From a virus, in the IMG/VR virus record IMGVR_UViG_3300037584_001070, positions 1 to 47,057 of that record: a stretch of DNA of 47,057 bases; one strand, given 5' to 3'. The notes below the pieces were generated by a model. The model saw only the letters and a program-made list of their open reading frames with translations. It ran no database searches and had not been told where the DNA came from. This document shows positions 8,182 to 14,901 of this stretch, piece after piece. The position numbers and the translations under genes are program-made. Position 1 is the stretch's first letter. Each line of letters starts with the position of its first letter.

Positions 8182-8339
8182 AATTAGTTCAATTGAACAA
8201 ATACAAGTGGGCGGCACTAGATGATGACGGCACTATCCTAATCATCAGCAGTAATTCCAATATAGTTAGAACCAATGCACCAATAATAAAAAAAGCTCGC
8301 TATAAAAAGAAATATAACAGGCGAGCAAAGTCTAAGTGA
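8178..8339 (+). CDS. Small basic hypothetical protein (53 aa)
   Basis: The frame starts with GTG overlapping the preceding stop codon (GTGA), and encodes a protein with a mixed N-terminus (KLVQLNKYKWAALDDDGTI) and a very basic C-terminal third (KKARYKKKYNRRAKSK). The early codons contain one copy of the GTTCAATTGAAC palindrome. The basic tail suggests nucleic-acid binding. The call rests on the overlap and an uninterrupted frame. Confidence 0.4.
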   Translation: MKLVQLNKYKWAALDDDGTILIISSNSNIVRTNAPIIKKARYKKKYNRRAKSK

Positions 8340-8547
8340 TTAACATATTTCGTTTTTTGAATGTATATTATAGAGGGGGTGTAGGATTCCTAGGGGTTTG
8401 TAATCGTTTGTGTGGAACATCATGTATACGTACGAGCGTGGGCGTCACGCAGACAGGGGGGTCGGGGGTAGGTGGGGTAAGCTAACTCATTATAAATTTA
8501 TACACGCACGGCTCGACCCAAAACACACACTAAAAAGTTCAATAGAA
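8340..8547. other. Convergent intergenic region with G-rich tract
   Basis: This gap lies between the rightward cassette and the 3' end of TerS. It holds an inverted repeat TAGGATTCCTA (8380-8390), a GTATACGTAC segment (8424-8433) and a strongly G-rich stretch at 8455-8478 (runs of six, five and four G). No coding frame is convincing. Position beside terS makes it a candidate for a packaging or terminase-binding site, or simply the converging 3' ends of two transcripts. No intrinsic terminator is obvious. Confidence 0.4.
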
Positions 8548-8549
8548 CT
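8536..8549. repeat. Palindrome AGTTCAATAGAACT at the TerS 3' end
   Basis: One copy of the dispersed 14-bp palindrome, overlapping the TerS stop codon. On the minus strand it is followed by TTTTT, so it could also act as a very weak terminator hairpin. See the finding on the dispersed palindrome. Confidence 0.6.
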
Positions 8550-9054
8550 ATCCTAACAGCCTATTCAGTCTAGCTTCTAACTCAGCCTTAATCGTCTCAG
8601 GGTCTCGCTCTGTCTTATCTTCCGTTTCTACCTTGTCCGTAAATAGTGCAACTGATTTACCTAGAAGTTCTAATGCTCTTACTCTTGCACCATCTGAGTT
8701 ATCCTGATTGGTTGCCTCATCTGTAAGCTGTTTCAAAACGAAATCACTTCGAGAGAGGCTCAACATGCGCTGCTGCTTAACCCTATCAGCATTTAAGACC
8801 TCTAACCTTTCGGAGACCTTTGGGTTCTGTACTAGTAGACAAGCCTCTGTATGAATACATGCTGCACTCATGTTTGAGGCATCGTATGCTATCCTGTATG
8901 CTTCACTAAAGTTATTACCCTCGAACACTGCTAAAGCAAATGCCTCTTGCTTATCTGTTAACCCTGTTCTCTTACTGGTGGCACTCTTCTTCCTAGTGCC
9001 ATTATTCTTCTTATTACCCTGTACTACTCTTAACTTAGGTTTCTTATTACTCAC
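8548..9054 (-). CDS. terS: Terminase small subunit (168 aa)
   Basis: TerS recognises phage DNA and loads TerL. After a basic N-terminus (NKKPKLRVVQGNKKNNGTRK), residues about 35-100 contain GLTDKQEAFALAVFEGNNFS, EAYRIAYDASNM and NPKVSERLEVL. This matches the helix-turn-helix domain of terminase small subunits (tkkqeaFa..y...n...AyriAY). The middle is helical and the C-terminus acidic (DKTERDPETIKAELEARLNRLLG). I chose the GTG at 9054 because an AGAAGGA site lies at the right distance; another GTG at 9111 would add 19 residues. It is separated from terL by an opposite-strand cassette. Confidence 0.82.
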   Translation of the reverse strand: MSNKKPKLRVVQGNKKNNGTRKKSATSKRTGLTDKQEAFALAVFEGNNFSEAYRIAYDASNMSAACIHTEACLLVQNPKVSERLEVLNADRVKQQRMLSLSRSDFVLKQLTDEATNQDNSDGARVRALELLGKSVALFTDKVETEDKTERDPETIKAELEARLNRLLG

Positions 9055-9154
9055 TATGGCAATCCTTCTAACGCTGCGCTTGCTTACGGGATTTTGGGCA
9101 AAACAAATCACCCTGATATTTTCACTTAATCTGGGGCAAACGATACTCAGAAAA

Positions 9155-9168
9155 AGTGCAATAGAACT
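9155..9168. repeat. Palindrome variant AGTGCAATAGAACT
   Basis: A copy of the dispersed repeat with one G replacing T in the left arm, flanked by A5 on the left and T7 on the right. It lies about 100 bases upstream of the TerS start. Confidence 0.55.
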
Positions 9169-9230
9169 TTTTTTATCCTAACATCTAAATTTTTTTTTGT
9201 CACGATATCCCTTTATTTATTGGCTAATAC

Positions 9231-9270
9231 TGATAATAAGAGAATAAAAGAGAATAAAAGGGAATATAAG
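9231..9270. repeat. Four tandem 10-bp A-rich units
   Basis: TGATAATAAG, AGAATAAAAG, AGAATAAAAG and GGAATATAAG follow each other without gaps. The middle two are identical, and the outer two differ at two or three positions. The 10-bp spacing matches one helical turn, which can bend DNA or place a protein on one face. The setting (a long non-coding region at a strand switch) fits an iteron-like or promoter-upstream element. Confidence 0.5.
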
Positions 9271-9302
9271 GGTTTACATAGGTATCTAGATATGCGAGAA
9301 GA

Positions 9303-9455
9303 ATGACAGACGCAGGGAAGCAACGAGGTTTTAACCCTCACAATCCCTCCGAACATAGGCTCACAAGCCCTGCCAATAGGCTCACCAAAGCACCTCGCCG
9401 CGAGGCACACGCCACCAGATATACTGGACGGTCTGTAAAAGAGAGATGCAAGTAG
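9303..9455 (+). CDS. Doubtful small basic protein (50 aa)
   Basis: A frame from ATG reading MTDAGKQRGFNPHNPSEHRL, then a very basic remainder ending GRSVKERCK. It has GAGAAG just upstream but no strong site, and the region around it is otherwise non-coding. It could be real or chance; I see no relative. Confidence 0.2.
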   Translation: MTDAGKQRGFNPHNPSEHRLTSPANRLTKAPRREAHATRYTGRSVKERCK

Positions 9456-9675
9456 GACTGACCGACAATGCATGTGTAAATTTAGTGCATAAAAATTTCT
9501 GCTTAATGTAAACGCTGCGAGTGCCGCCACTGAGAATAGGGTCAGTGAGGTGGTTGAATGTAGAGAATAACAGCTTTCAGTAGTAGTGACGCAGAGATAG
9601 CACAGAGTGAAACAATAGAGAGCGGCAGCAATCAGTTGCCGTTGTCATGGTTTCATTTAACGGAGGTAAACCACA

Positions 9676-9990
9676 ATGGCATCAATCAATACTGAAATTA
9701 CTTCATTCTCAGCTTATGGAACTGAGACAACGACTACAATAGTTGCCGATACTGGAAGAACAGCATGGCTAAAAATTAGATCAGGCGGTGTTAGATGTGC
9801 ATTTAAATACAGCTACACTGACTTCGATGGTGATCGTTATGTAGTACGCACCAATAGTTGGCTGCATGAGACAGAGGGTCACGAGTACTCTCATGAGGAA
9901 TTTGATCCTGATAACCTTTATCACCTTGCTTTTCTTACCGCTAAGGTAAAGCAGATAGGCAAGCGTTTCCCTGCACCAATCGCAGCGTAA
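9676..9990 (+). CDS. Hypothetical protein (104 aa)
   Basis: A soluble protein beginning MASINTEITSFSAYGTETTT, with beta-type segments (GRTAWLKIRSGGVRCAFKYS, DGDRYVVRTNSWL) and a His/Glu-rich patch (HETEGHEYSHEEFDPDNLYH). It has a strong CGGAGG site. It shares layout with the next protein (a beta-rich core, then an acidic EYS segment), so the two may be distantly related. It is the first gene of the rightward block and so probably early. The function is unknown. Confidence 0.65.
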   Translation: MASINTEITSFSAYGTETTTTIVADTGRTAWLKIRSGGVRCAFKYSYTDFDGDRYVVRTNSWLHETEGHEYSHEEFDPDNLYHLAFLTAKVKQIGKRFPAPIAA

Positions 9991-9998
9991 GATTAACA

Positions 9999-10020
9999 GT
10001 GCAGCCTACGGGCTGCATCA
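9999..10020. other. GCAGCC/GGCTGC hairpin between small genes
   Basis: GCAGCC (10001-10006), loop TACG, GGCTGC (10011-10016), followed by an A/T-rich stretch without a pure T-run. It could be a weak terminator or an mRNA-stabilising hairpin. Related CAGCC/GGCTG hairpins occur at 10593 and 11459. Confidence 0.5.
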
Positions 10021-10043
10021 TTAATTTTATGAAGGAGCAAACA

Positions 10044-10319
10044 ATGGTTAAAATTAAAGTTGATTACGCCCAAGTGACTATGGATTTTAATGATCGTTGG
10101 GTGGTCATGGTTAGCGATGAGCAAGGCCGTGAGTATTCGAGGTCAGACGTTAACTTCATTGAGCATGATAATGCTGTAGCGTTTAGGGATCGGATAACAG
10201 AACGTGGCTACCTCAACGCAGAGCTTTGGGATTGTCGCATCCCTTACGGCACTGAGGCTTGGCTCTCAGATGGCATGGAGCAACGCACAATTGAGGATGA
10301 GCGTCACGGTTTCATATAA
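10044..10319 (+). CDS. Hypothetical protein (91 aa)
   Basis: I place the start at the ATG after GAAGGAG rather than at an earlier in-frame codon that would begin inside the hairpin. The sequence VKIKVDYAQVTMDFNDRWVV is beta-rich, followed by SDEQGREYSRSDVNFIEHDN and a charged C-terminus. It has no membrane segment and no recognised domain. It resembles its upstream neighbour in layout. Probably an early gene of unknown function. Confidence 0.6.
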   Translation: MVKIKVDYAQVTMDFNDRWVVMVSDEQGREYSRSDVNFIEHDNAVAFRDRITERGYLNAELWDCRIPYGTEAWLSDGMEQRTIEDERHGFI

Positions 10320-10349
10320 CCGTTCAAAATAATCAGAGAGGAGAAGACA

Positions 10350-10574
10350 ATGACACAGCAAGAGTTGGCTAGAAAAGTAAAAGAATATGCAGCCATAAAT
10401 TATGAAACGCATGGATGGGATATCATTGTGGAATGTTACAACGAGGCAATGATCCTTGCCATGCTAGAAGAGGCAAACATTATGACCCTTCACGCTGCAA
10501 TAAAAACAGTCAGAGATGTCGCTAAGATGCGAGATGAAAGACGATCAGAAATTCAATCAACAGGAGAATGGTAA
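10350..10574 (+). CDS. Hypothetical helical protein (74 aa)
   Basis: Preceded by a good AGAGAGGAG site. The protein is mostly helical: MTQQELARKVKEYAAINYET, then WDIIVECYNEAMILAMLEEA, ending in a charged RDERRSEIQSTGEW. I recognise no family; an anti-host or regulatory early protein is possible but unsupported. Confidence 0.6.
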   Translation: MTQQELARKVKEYAAINYETHGWDIIVECYNEAMILAMLEEANIMTLHAAIKTVRDVAKMRDERRSEIQSTGEW

Positions 10575-10590
10575 ATCATGAGACCATGAG

Positions 10591-10628
10591 TGCAGCCTCT
10601 AGGGGCTGTAGTCGCGGCATCATGCCGA
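10591..10628. other. Two adjacent hairpins upstream of the 228-residue protein
   Basis: CAGCC (10593-10597) can pair with GGCTG (10604-10608), and CGGCAT (10616-10621) with ATGCCG (10623-10628). Neither is followed by a T-run. They sit in the only sizeable gap between the genes at 10350 and 10663 and may control read-through or mRNA stability. Confidence 0.4.
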
Positions 10629-10662
10629 TAACAGAAACTTGTCAGCCAAAAAGGATGAACAG

Positions 10663-11349
10663 ATGACAAATTCAAAAACTTTTACCGTATCCGATACCGC
10701 AATCAACAACGTCTACAACGCGGAGCAAGAGATCGCCTCTCTCAAGGGTGTAAACAAAGAAAACAATGCCGCTGCTAACAGCGCAAAAATGGGAGCTTAT
10801 GGCGAGGTTATCGCTGCCATCGCTCAGGTCAAACTAGTCAAGGGCAACCTACCACGCGCCAACTCTAAGATCCTCAAAGGCTCATTAGTTGAACAGGCAG
10901 GTGTAAAAGAGGCTACTGCCAAACGCTACCTTGAAAATTCTGTAGGTGCTATCGTATTGCTCAAGGATCATTTTGGTGAAATACCAACCCAGTACACACC
11001 TGATGCTATCGTCAAGGATCTTGCAACGCTAGAGATCGACAGCGAGAACAAGCTTGCCAAAGCGGTCAAAGGTGAGAGCGACAAATCAAAAGCGCAGCGC
11101 CTCGCAGAGCAAGTGGTCGGCAAGTTCTCAAACAAAAAAGATGAGAACGGCAAGAGAGTGCAAGGTGATGTATTCAAAGATGGCCTGACTGATGAAGAGC
11201 TTGATGAGTTCGAGAACGCCATGCGTGAGCTTAAAGCTGCTCGTACAGCATACCGCAACTCAGAGGCTGCTAAGGCTGCTGAGGCTGAGGCTGCTGAGGA
11301 AAATGTAGCAGTTGATAGCACAGTTGCTGAGTTCACTGACGCAGCATGA
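10663..11349 (+). CDS. Hypothetical protein, possible DNA-associated (228 aa)
   Basis: Start chosen at the ATG of MTNSKTFTVSDTAINNVYNA with AAGGA upstream; a TTG 24 bases earlier is in frame. The protein is soluble, Ala and Lys-rich, with segments NNAAANSAKMGAYGEVIAAI, EQAGVKEATAKRYLENSVGA and an Ala/Glu-rich C-terminus (AAKAAEAEAAEENVAV). EQAGVKEATAKRYLENS resembles a helix-turn-helix, suggesting DNA binding. Similar proteins of unknown role occur in phage early regions. Its codon use is GC-richer than its small neighbours. Confidence 0.65.
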   Translation: MTNSKTFTVSDTAINNVYNAEQEIASLKGVNKENNAAANSAKMGAYGEVIAAIAQVKLVKGNLPRANSKILKGSLVEQAGVKEATAKRYLENSVGAIVLLKDHFGEIPTQYTPDAIVKDLATLEIDSENKLAKAVKGESDKSKAQRLAEQVVGKFSNKKDENGKRVQGDVFKDGLTDEELDEFENAMRELKAARTAYRNSEAAKAAEAEAAEENVAVDSTVAEFTDAA

Positions 11350-11456
11350 GACTGAGCAAGCGCGAAAAGCGCATCATCTTTGTTGAGGGCGTTGCTTCTG
11401 GCATCGCCTTCACTGCCTTAACAGTGGGCATACTCATAGTAGTACTTGCATTTTAA
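11346..11456 (+). CDS. Small single-pass membrane protein (36 aa)
   Basis: The ATG overlaps the previous stop codon by four bases (ATGA). A basic start (MRLSKREKRIIFVEGVASGI) is followed by one membrane segment (AFTALTVGILIVVLAF) that runs to the C-terminus. A terminator hairpin follows at once, so it is the last gene of this unit. The function is unknown. Confidence 0.5.
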   Translation: MRLSKREKRIIFVEGVASGIAFTALTVGILIVVLAF

Positions 11457-11458
11457 TC

Positions 11459-11485
11459 TCAGCCCTTTCGGGGGCTGAATTTTTA
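11459..11485 (+). terminator. Intrinsic terminator after the 36-residue membrane protein
   Basis: TCAGCCC (11459-11465) pairs with GGGCTGA (11472-11478) around a six-base loop, followed by ATTTTT. It lies three bases after the stop codon and ends the unit that starts at 9676. Confidence 0.75.
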
Positions 11486-11499
11486 AGTGCAATAGAACT
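11486..11499. promoter_or_regulatory. Palindrome AGTGCAATAGAACT between terminator and next gene
   Basis: It lies directly after a terminator and 20 bases before the start codon at 11520, next to the AGAGAGAGAGG ribosome-binding region. This arrangement suggests an operator or promoter element for the next unit. It is one of several similar copies in the window. Confidence 0.55.
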
Positions 11500-11519
11500 T
11501 TTTAGAGAGAGAGGTAAAC

Positions 11520-11804
11520 ATGAAAAAAAATCAAGATCCTAATGAATATTTTGGAAGTTTCTTTAATGAGGAAATTGGAAAATCGCTCAATGTAGATAGC
11601 ACAAAGCTAGTATACTCAGATCCCCCACTTTCAATAACAGATTATGACATGAAAGAAAAAGTAAGAGAAGCTTTCAACATGGCAAAAAAGGCATTGATAA
11701 ATGACTACATGTACATGGGAACTTGTTCGTTAGATGGGTTTGAATACCTGATGTTCAAGCATATCGAAACCAGAGAATACATAAAGATACCTAAGAGGGG
11801 GTAA
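11520..11804 (+). CDS. Hypothetical protein (94 aa)
   Basis: The protein begins MKKNQDPNEYFGSFFNEEIG and contains a helix (VREAFNMAKKALINDYMY) and a final beta-type segment (GFEYLMFKHIETREYIKIPK). A purine-rich site precedes the start and a palindrome copy lies just upstream. It is the first gene of the unit that also holds the MoxR-like ATPase. I recognise no family. Confidence 0.6.
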   Translation: MKKNQDPNEYFGSFFNEEIGKSLNVDSTKLVYSDPPLSITDYDMKEKVREAFNMAKKALINDYMYMGTCSLDGFEYLMFKHIETREYIKIPKRG

Positions 11805-11809
11805 TCACA

Positions 11810-12061
11810 ATGGAACTAGAAGACACCTACAGTATGAACATAGTTGAGGCATACAAAAAATTCAGTGTGCAAGAACTAAACGACATGCTTGTCAAAGCAA
11901 ATGAGGATTTTGACAATGCTGTAAAAGAAGAAAAAGAGAGCGGTCTACGCTCCAAACGAGACAGAGTAGAGACATGCTCTGTAAAAATCGAATGTCTAAA
12001 TTTTGTAATTGCAATCAGAAAAGCAGACGAACTGCTTTCAGAAATAGAGGGAAAATCCTAA
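11810..12061 (+). CDS. Hypothetical helical protein (83 aa)
   Basis: An acidic, probably coiled-coil protein: VEAYKKFSVQELNDMLVKAN, DFDNAVKEEKESGLRSKRDR, then FVIAIRKADELLSEIEGKS. It has a GAGGGGG site and a TAATG overlap with the ATPase gene, implying coupled translation. It may be a partner of the ATPase, but this rests on linkage only. Confidence 0.6.
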   Translation: MELEDTYSMNIVEAYKKFSVQELNDMLVKANEDFDNAVKEEKESGLRSKRDRVETCSVKIECLNFVIAIRKADELLSEIEGKS

Positions 12062-13074
12062 TGAAACTATCACAAGCAAAGGCCATCGCTAAGGCCGCTA
12101 TTACAGTCAAGACTGACACATTAGATTGTGTGCCGTACCTTGTATCAGGTGCAGGGATTGGCAAGACTTCCATTGTCCATGAGATCGCCAAGGAATTAAG
12201 CATTGGTTGTCAGATATTATCACTGGCTCAGTATGATGCAGGTGAGCTTGCAGGTTGGGTACTACCCAATGCTGATGGCGAGACGATGGATCGCAGATGT
12301 CCTGACTGGATGCCACGAGATGGCAAGGGTATCTTATTCCTTGATGAGCTACCACAAGCACCAGTGTCTAACCAAAACATTGCTGCACAGTTGGTCAATG
12401 AGAGACGCATAGGCAAACATCACCTTCCAGAGGGTTGGCATATCATTGCGGCAGGTAACCGCATGTCTGACCGCGCAGGTACAAACAACATGCCTTCTCA
12501 CCTCAAAGATCGCTTGATGTTCCTAGACATTGAGGCTGACCTAGAAGATACGATTGGCTACTACTACAGCAAGCGTATTGATGAGCGTATTGCTGCATTC
12601 TTGCGCTTCCGTCCTGAGTGGTTGCACAAGTTCAATCGTGATGAGAATGCTTGCCCATCTCCTAGATCATGGGAGCGTGTCGCTACTATCCTCAAATGGT
12701 CTCTTGATCCAGTCAATCAGATTGAAGCTATCGCAGGTCAGGTTGGACGTGCGGCTACGGCTGAGTTCAATGGCTTCCTCAAGGTGTATGATGTTGTACC
12801 TGACATCGATAAGCTGATTGCTAATCCTGCAAGTGCAGATATTCCTGATGCACCTGATGTTCAGTATGCTGTATGCGCTGCATTGTCATCCAAGATGACT
12901 GGCAAGAACGCCAAGAACATCGTGACATATCTAAAGCGGCTACCTCAGCAGGAGTTCGCTGCCTTTGTGATCAAGGATGCAATGAACCGCACTGATGATC
13001 TCAAGCGAGACCTCAAGGCTGATGCATCGATCAGAGAATGGATCATGTCAGTAGGCAAGAACCTTATTCTTTAA
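12061..13074 (+). CDS. MoxR-type AAA+ ATPase (337 aa)
   Basis: A AAA+ ATPase with Walker A LVSGAGIGKTS (G30 to K35), Walker B ILFLDE (residues 91-96), a sensor-1 asparagine in IIAAGNRMSD (N133), and an LKDRLMFLDIE segment (149-157) where the arginine finger is expected. MoxR-family ATPases act as chaperone-like remodelers and are typically encoded beside a von Willebrand factor A (VWA) domain protein, as here. I chose the ATG overlapping the upstream stop codon; an earlier in-frame ATG would run through the previous gene. The client in this phage is unknown. Confidence 0.85.
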   Translation: MKLSQAKAIAKAAITVKTDTLDCVPYLVSGAGIGKTSIVHEIAKELSIGCQILSLAQYDAGELAGWVLPNADGETMDRRCPDWMPRDGKGILFLDELPQAPVSNQNIAAQLVNERRIGKHHLPEGWHIIAAGNRMSDRAGTNNMPSHLKDRLMFLDIEADLEDTIGYYYSKRIDERIAAFLRFRPEWLHKFNRDENACPSPRSWERVATILKWSLDPVNQIEAIAGQVGRAATAEFNGFLKVYDVVPDIDKLIANPASADIPDAPDVQYAVCAALSSKMTGKNAKNIVTYLKRLPQQEFAAFVIKDAMNRTDDLKRDLKADASIREWIMSVGKNLIL

Positions 13075-13082
13075 TCACAGTA

Positions 13083-13112
13083 AAGCAGGCGTACACGTCA
13101 ATATGCCTGCTT
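13083..13112. other. Long-stem hairpin between the ATPase and VWA genes
   Basis: AAGCAGGC (13083-13090) pairs perfectly with GCCTGCTT (13105-13112) around a 14-base loop, about nine bases after the ATPase stop codon. No T-run follows, so it may attenuate transcription or protect mRNA rather than terminate. Confidence 0.5.
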
Positions 13113-13127
13113 ACCATTTCAGCTTTT

Positions 13128-13141
13128 AGTTCTATTGAACT
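13128..13141. promoter_or_regulatory. Palindrome AGTTCTATTGAACT upstream of the VWA gene
   Basis: Perfect 14-bp inverted repeat apart from the two central bases, followed by TTTTT. It ends 16 bases before the start codon and abuts the AGGAG site. Same layout as at 11486, 16007, 36484 and 41944. Confidence 0.6.
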
Positions 13142-13157
13142 TTTTTAGGAGAAAATT

Positions 13158-14285
13158 ATGGACGCACAAATGAAAGTGTCTCGCGCTGTTACGCGCCTAG
13201 TTGTCAAGCATCCCTTCTTTGGGTCAATGTGCCTATCAATCAACGTCAAGTCAGAGGATGACATCCCGACTATGTGTACTGATGGCAAGGCTATCTTATG
13301 GTCACCATCATTCGTTGATACAATGGATCAAGAAGAGACCGTAGGTGTCATGGCTCATGAGGTTTTGCACATTGTATTCAAGCATCACCTCAGACGTGGT
13401 GTGCGTGACCCTGAGCTTTGGAATATTGCGACTGACTTTGCAATCAATCAAGTGCTTGTGGACAATGGCTTTACTCTCCCAGAGGGTGGGCTGATTGATC
13501 CAGAGTACAAGGGTCTCAGTGCAGAAGCTATCTTTGATCGACTACCTGATGATGCCAAGAAAAAGTATGCTCAAGGCGCTGCTATGGGTGAGGTCAAGGA
13601 TGCCAAGAAGGATGATGGCGGTGACATGTCAGAGGCTGAGGTCAAGCAGATGGAAGCAGACATTGATACCAAGGTAATGATGGCTGCATCTGGGGCTAAG
13701 GCAATTGGTAAGCTACCCTCTGCTATCAAGTCTTTGATTGAGGAGATGGAGCGCAGTCAAGTTGACTGGCGTGACGTGATGCGTAGGTTTGTTGGTGGTG
13801 ATCAGCCAGATGACTACAGCTTTCGCAAGCCTCAGAAAAAGATGTATCACATGACTGGTATCATCTCGCCGTCTATCGAAAAGATTGGTGCAGGTGATGT
13901 GGTTGTCGGCATCGATACAAGTGGGTCTGTATCTAAGCGAGAGCTAAAGTTCTTCCTTGGTGAGATCAATGCTATCAGTGAAGACATCAAGCCACGATCA
14001 ATCACGGTGATAACTTGTGATGCTCAGATACAAACGGTCAGACGTTACGAGCAAGGTGAGGAGATCGATAAGATTGAGATCAATGGGCGTGGTGGTACGA
14101 GAGTGAAGCCAGTGTTCGACTACATTGAAGAGCACCAGTTGCCAGTAGACAACATGGTCTACCTCAGTGATCTGGAGATCTGGGATTACCCAGAGAACCC
14201 ACCACACTACCCAACACTGTGGGTCTCGTCATATCTAAGGTCTAAGGAAGCACCTTGGGGAGACACCACCTACCTGACAACGTAG
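13158..14285 (+). CDS. Metallopeptidase-like/VWA-domain protein, partner of the MoxR ATPase (375 aa)
   Basis: The N-terminal part has a zinc-peptidase motif HEVLH (residues 67-71) with a further His pair (H76, H77) and WNIATDFAINQVL, as in the DUF2201 metallopeptidase-like domain. The C-terminal part is a VWA-like domain whose metal-binding motif is VVGIDTSGSVS (D253-S257), followed by ITVITCDAQIQ and RGGTRVKPVFDY. This fusion is known beside MoxR ATPases in bacteria. A charged linker (about 145-170) joins the domains. The pair probably remodels or cleaves a protein target; the phage target is unknown. The start has a TTAGGAG site. Confidence 0.8.
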   Translation: MDAQMKVSRAVTRLVVKHPFFGSMCLSINVKSEDDIPTMCTDGKAILWSPSFVDTMDQEETVGVMAHEVLHIVFKHHLRRGVRDPELWNIATDFAINQVLVDNGFTLPEGGLIDPEYKGLSAEAIFDRLPDDAKKKYAQGAAMGEVKDAKKDDGGDMSEAEVKQMEADIDTKVMMAASGAKAIGKLPSAIKSLIEEMERSQVDWRDVMRRFVGGDQPDDYSFRKPQKKMYHMTGIISPSIEKIGAGDVVVGIDTSGSVSKRELKFFLGEINAISEDIKPRSITVITCDAQIQTVRRYEQGEEIDKIEINGRGGTRVKPVFDYIEEHQLPVDNMVYLSDLEIWDYPENPPHYPTLWVSSYLRSKEAPWGDTTYLTT

Positions 14286-14293
14286 GTGACCTC

Positions 14294-14371
14294 ATGATTT
14301 ATAGTGTGGCAACAATAACAATCTGCATCCTCTGGTCAGTGGGTGCAGCATTAGGATGGTGGAACATATGA
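14294..14371 (+). CDS. Very small membrane peptide (25 aa)
   Basis: A 25-codon frame reading MIYSVATITICILWSVGAAL with one hydrophobic segment, eight bases after the VWA gene. It has only a weak site (TAGGTGACC). Tiny membrane proteins are common in phage early regions, but a frame this short could be chance. Confidence 0.35.
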   Translation: MIYSVATITICILWSVGAALGWWNI

Positions 14372-14389
14372 AAATTAAAGGAGTGAGAA

Positions 14390-14650
14390 ATGCCTAAATA
14401 TACAACAGTAGTACGAGCGGACTTTGATGCAGATGAGAGCTTTAAGAAAGCATATAAAATGATGATGAAGTATCTCAAGAAGAATGAAGCTGATGGCAAG
14501 ATGGCGATGGTCAGTTTGGCGAGAGCATTGGGCGGTGTGCTCATGCTTACGACAGAAGAAAAGCAAAGAGACATGGCACTTGCTACGGTTATAACTCAGA
14601 TGTGTCAGACCTTTGCTGACTTCTTGCAAGCGGAGGATCAAGATGAGTGA
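14390..14650 (+). CDS. Hypothetical protein (86 aa)
   Basis: It follows an AAAGGAG site. The protein starts with a beta-like MPKYTTVVRADFDADE, then is helical (FKKAYKMMMKYLKKNEADGK, then LARALGGVLMLTTEEKQRDM), ending acidic. The next gene starts inside its last codons. I recognise no family. Confidence 0.6.
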   Translation: MPKYTTVVRADFDADESFKKAYKMMMKYLKKNEADGKMAMVSLARALGGVLMLTTEEKQRDMALATVITQMCQTFADFLQAEDQDE

Positions 14651-14768
14651 TGAACTAAAACAAATGGTTTTGCGATACTTGGCAGACATGGCAGATCGCG
14701 GAGATTACGAAGCAAAAAAATTATTTGATATGATTTCAAAGGAGTACGAAAATGAACTTCCAGATTGA
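14643..14768 (+). CDS. Small helical protein (41 aa)
   Basis: Starts eight bases before the previous stop codon, with GGAGG in that gene's last codons as the ribosome-binding site. The sequence MSDELKQMVLRYLADMADRG and the acidic end ISKEYENELPD suggest a short helical protein. The next gene overlaps its end by 17 bases. Confidence 0.5.
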   Translation: MSDELKQMVLRYLADMADRGDYEAKKLFDMISKEYENELPD

Positions 14769-14901
14769 AAACATGGAAGGGTTTTTACAATGGGTAAAGA
14801 CCTGCCCTTATGCATACAGCATTAGCTCAATGTCTGGTGGATTTATCCATGTCAAAATTTTAATTCCAGTAGACAAAAAAATAGAGGCTTCTAGTGACTG
14901 A
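14752..14901 (+). CDS. Small hypothetical protein (49 aa)
   Basis: The start has a clear AAAGGAG site inside the preceding gene. The protein starts MNFQIENMEGFLQWVKTCPY and has a beta-type segment GGFIHVKILIPV. It overlaps both neighbours, the compact style of this stretch. Function unknown. Confidence 0.5.
   Translation: MNFQIENMEGFLQWVKTCPYAYSISSMSGGFIHVKILIPVDKKIEASSD

Larger units (their letters stand above)
9055..9675. other. Long leader or regulatory region between TerS and the rightward gene block
   Basis: About 620 bases with little or no coding sequence. It contains a palindrome copy at 9155-9168, a T-run at 9188-9198, four 10-bp A-rich units at 9231-9270, a hairpin (CCACTGA at 9527-9533 with TCAGTG at 9542-9547), and a CGGCA/TGCCG hairpin just before 9650. 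One weak 50-codon frame (9303-9455) is listed separately. The region separates a leftward and a rightward unit and so should carry divergent promoters. I cannot point to a convincing sigma-70 pair. A structured leader RNA or an origin is possible. Confidence 0.45.

Noticed and set aside
9213-9530. Minus-strand frame of 105 codons in the leader
   Set aside because: Cys/Leu/Ser-rich sequence without a ribosome-binding site; looks like chance in non-coding DNA.
10968-11336. Ser/Ala-rich minus-strand frame
   Set aside because: It is the antisense of the 228-residue protein and lacks a start site.
14390-14689. Minus-strand frames opposite the 86-residue protein
   Set aside because: They overlap a better supported plus-strand gene with AAAGGAG, and have no start signal.
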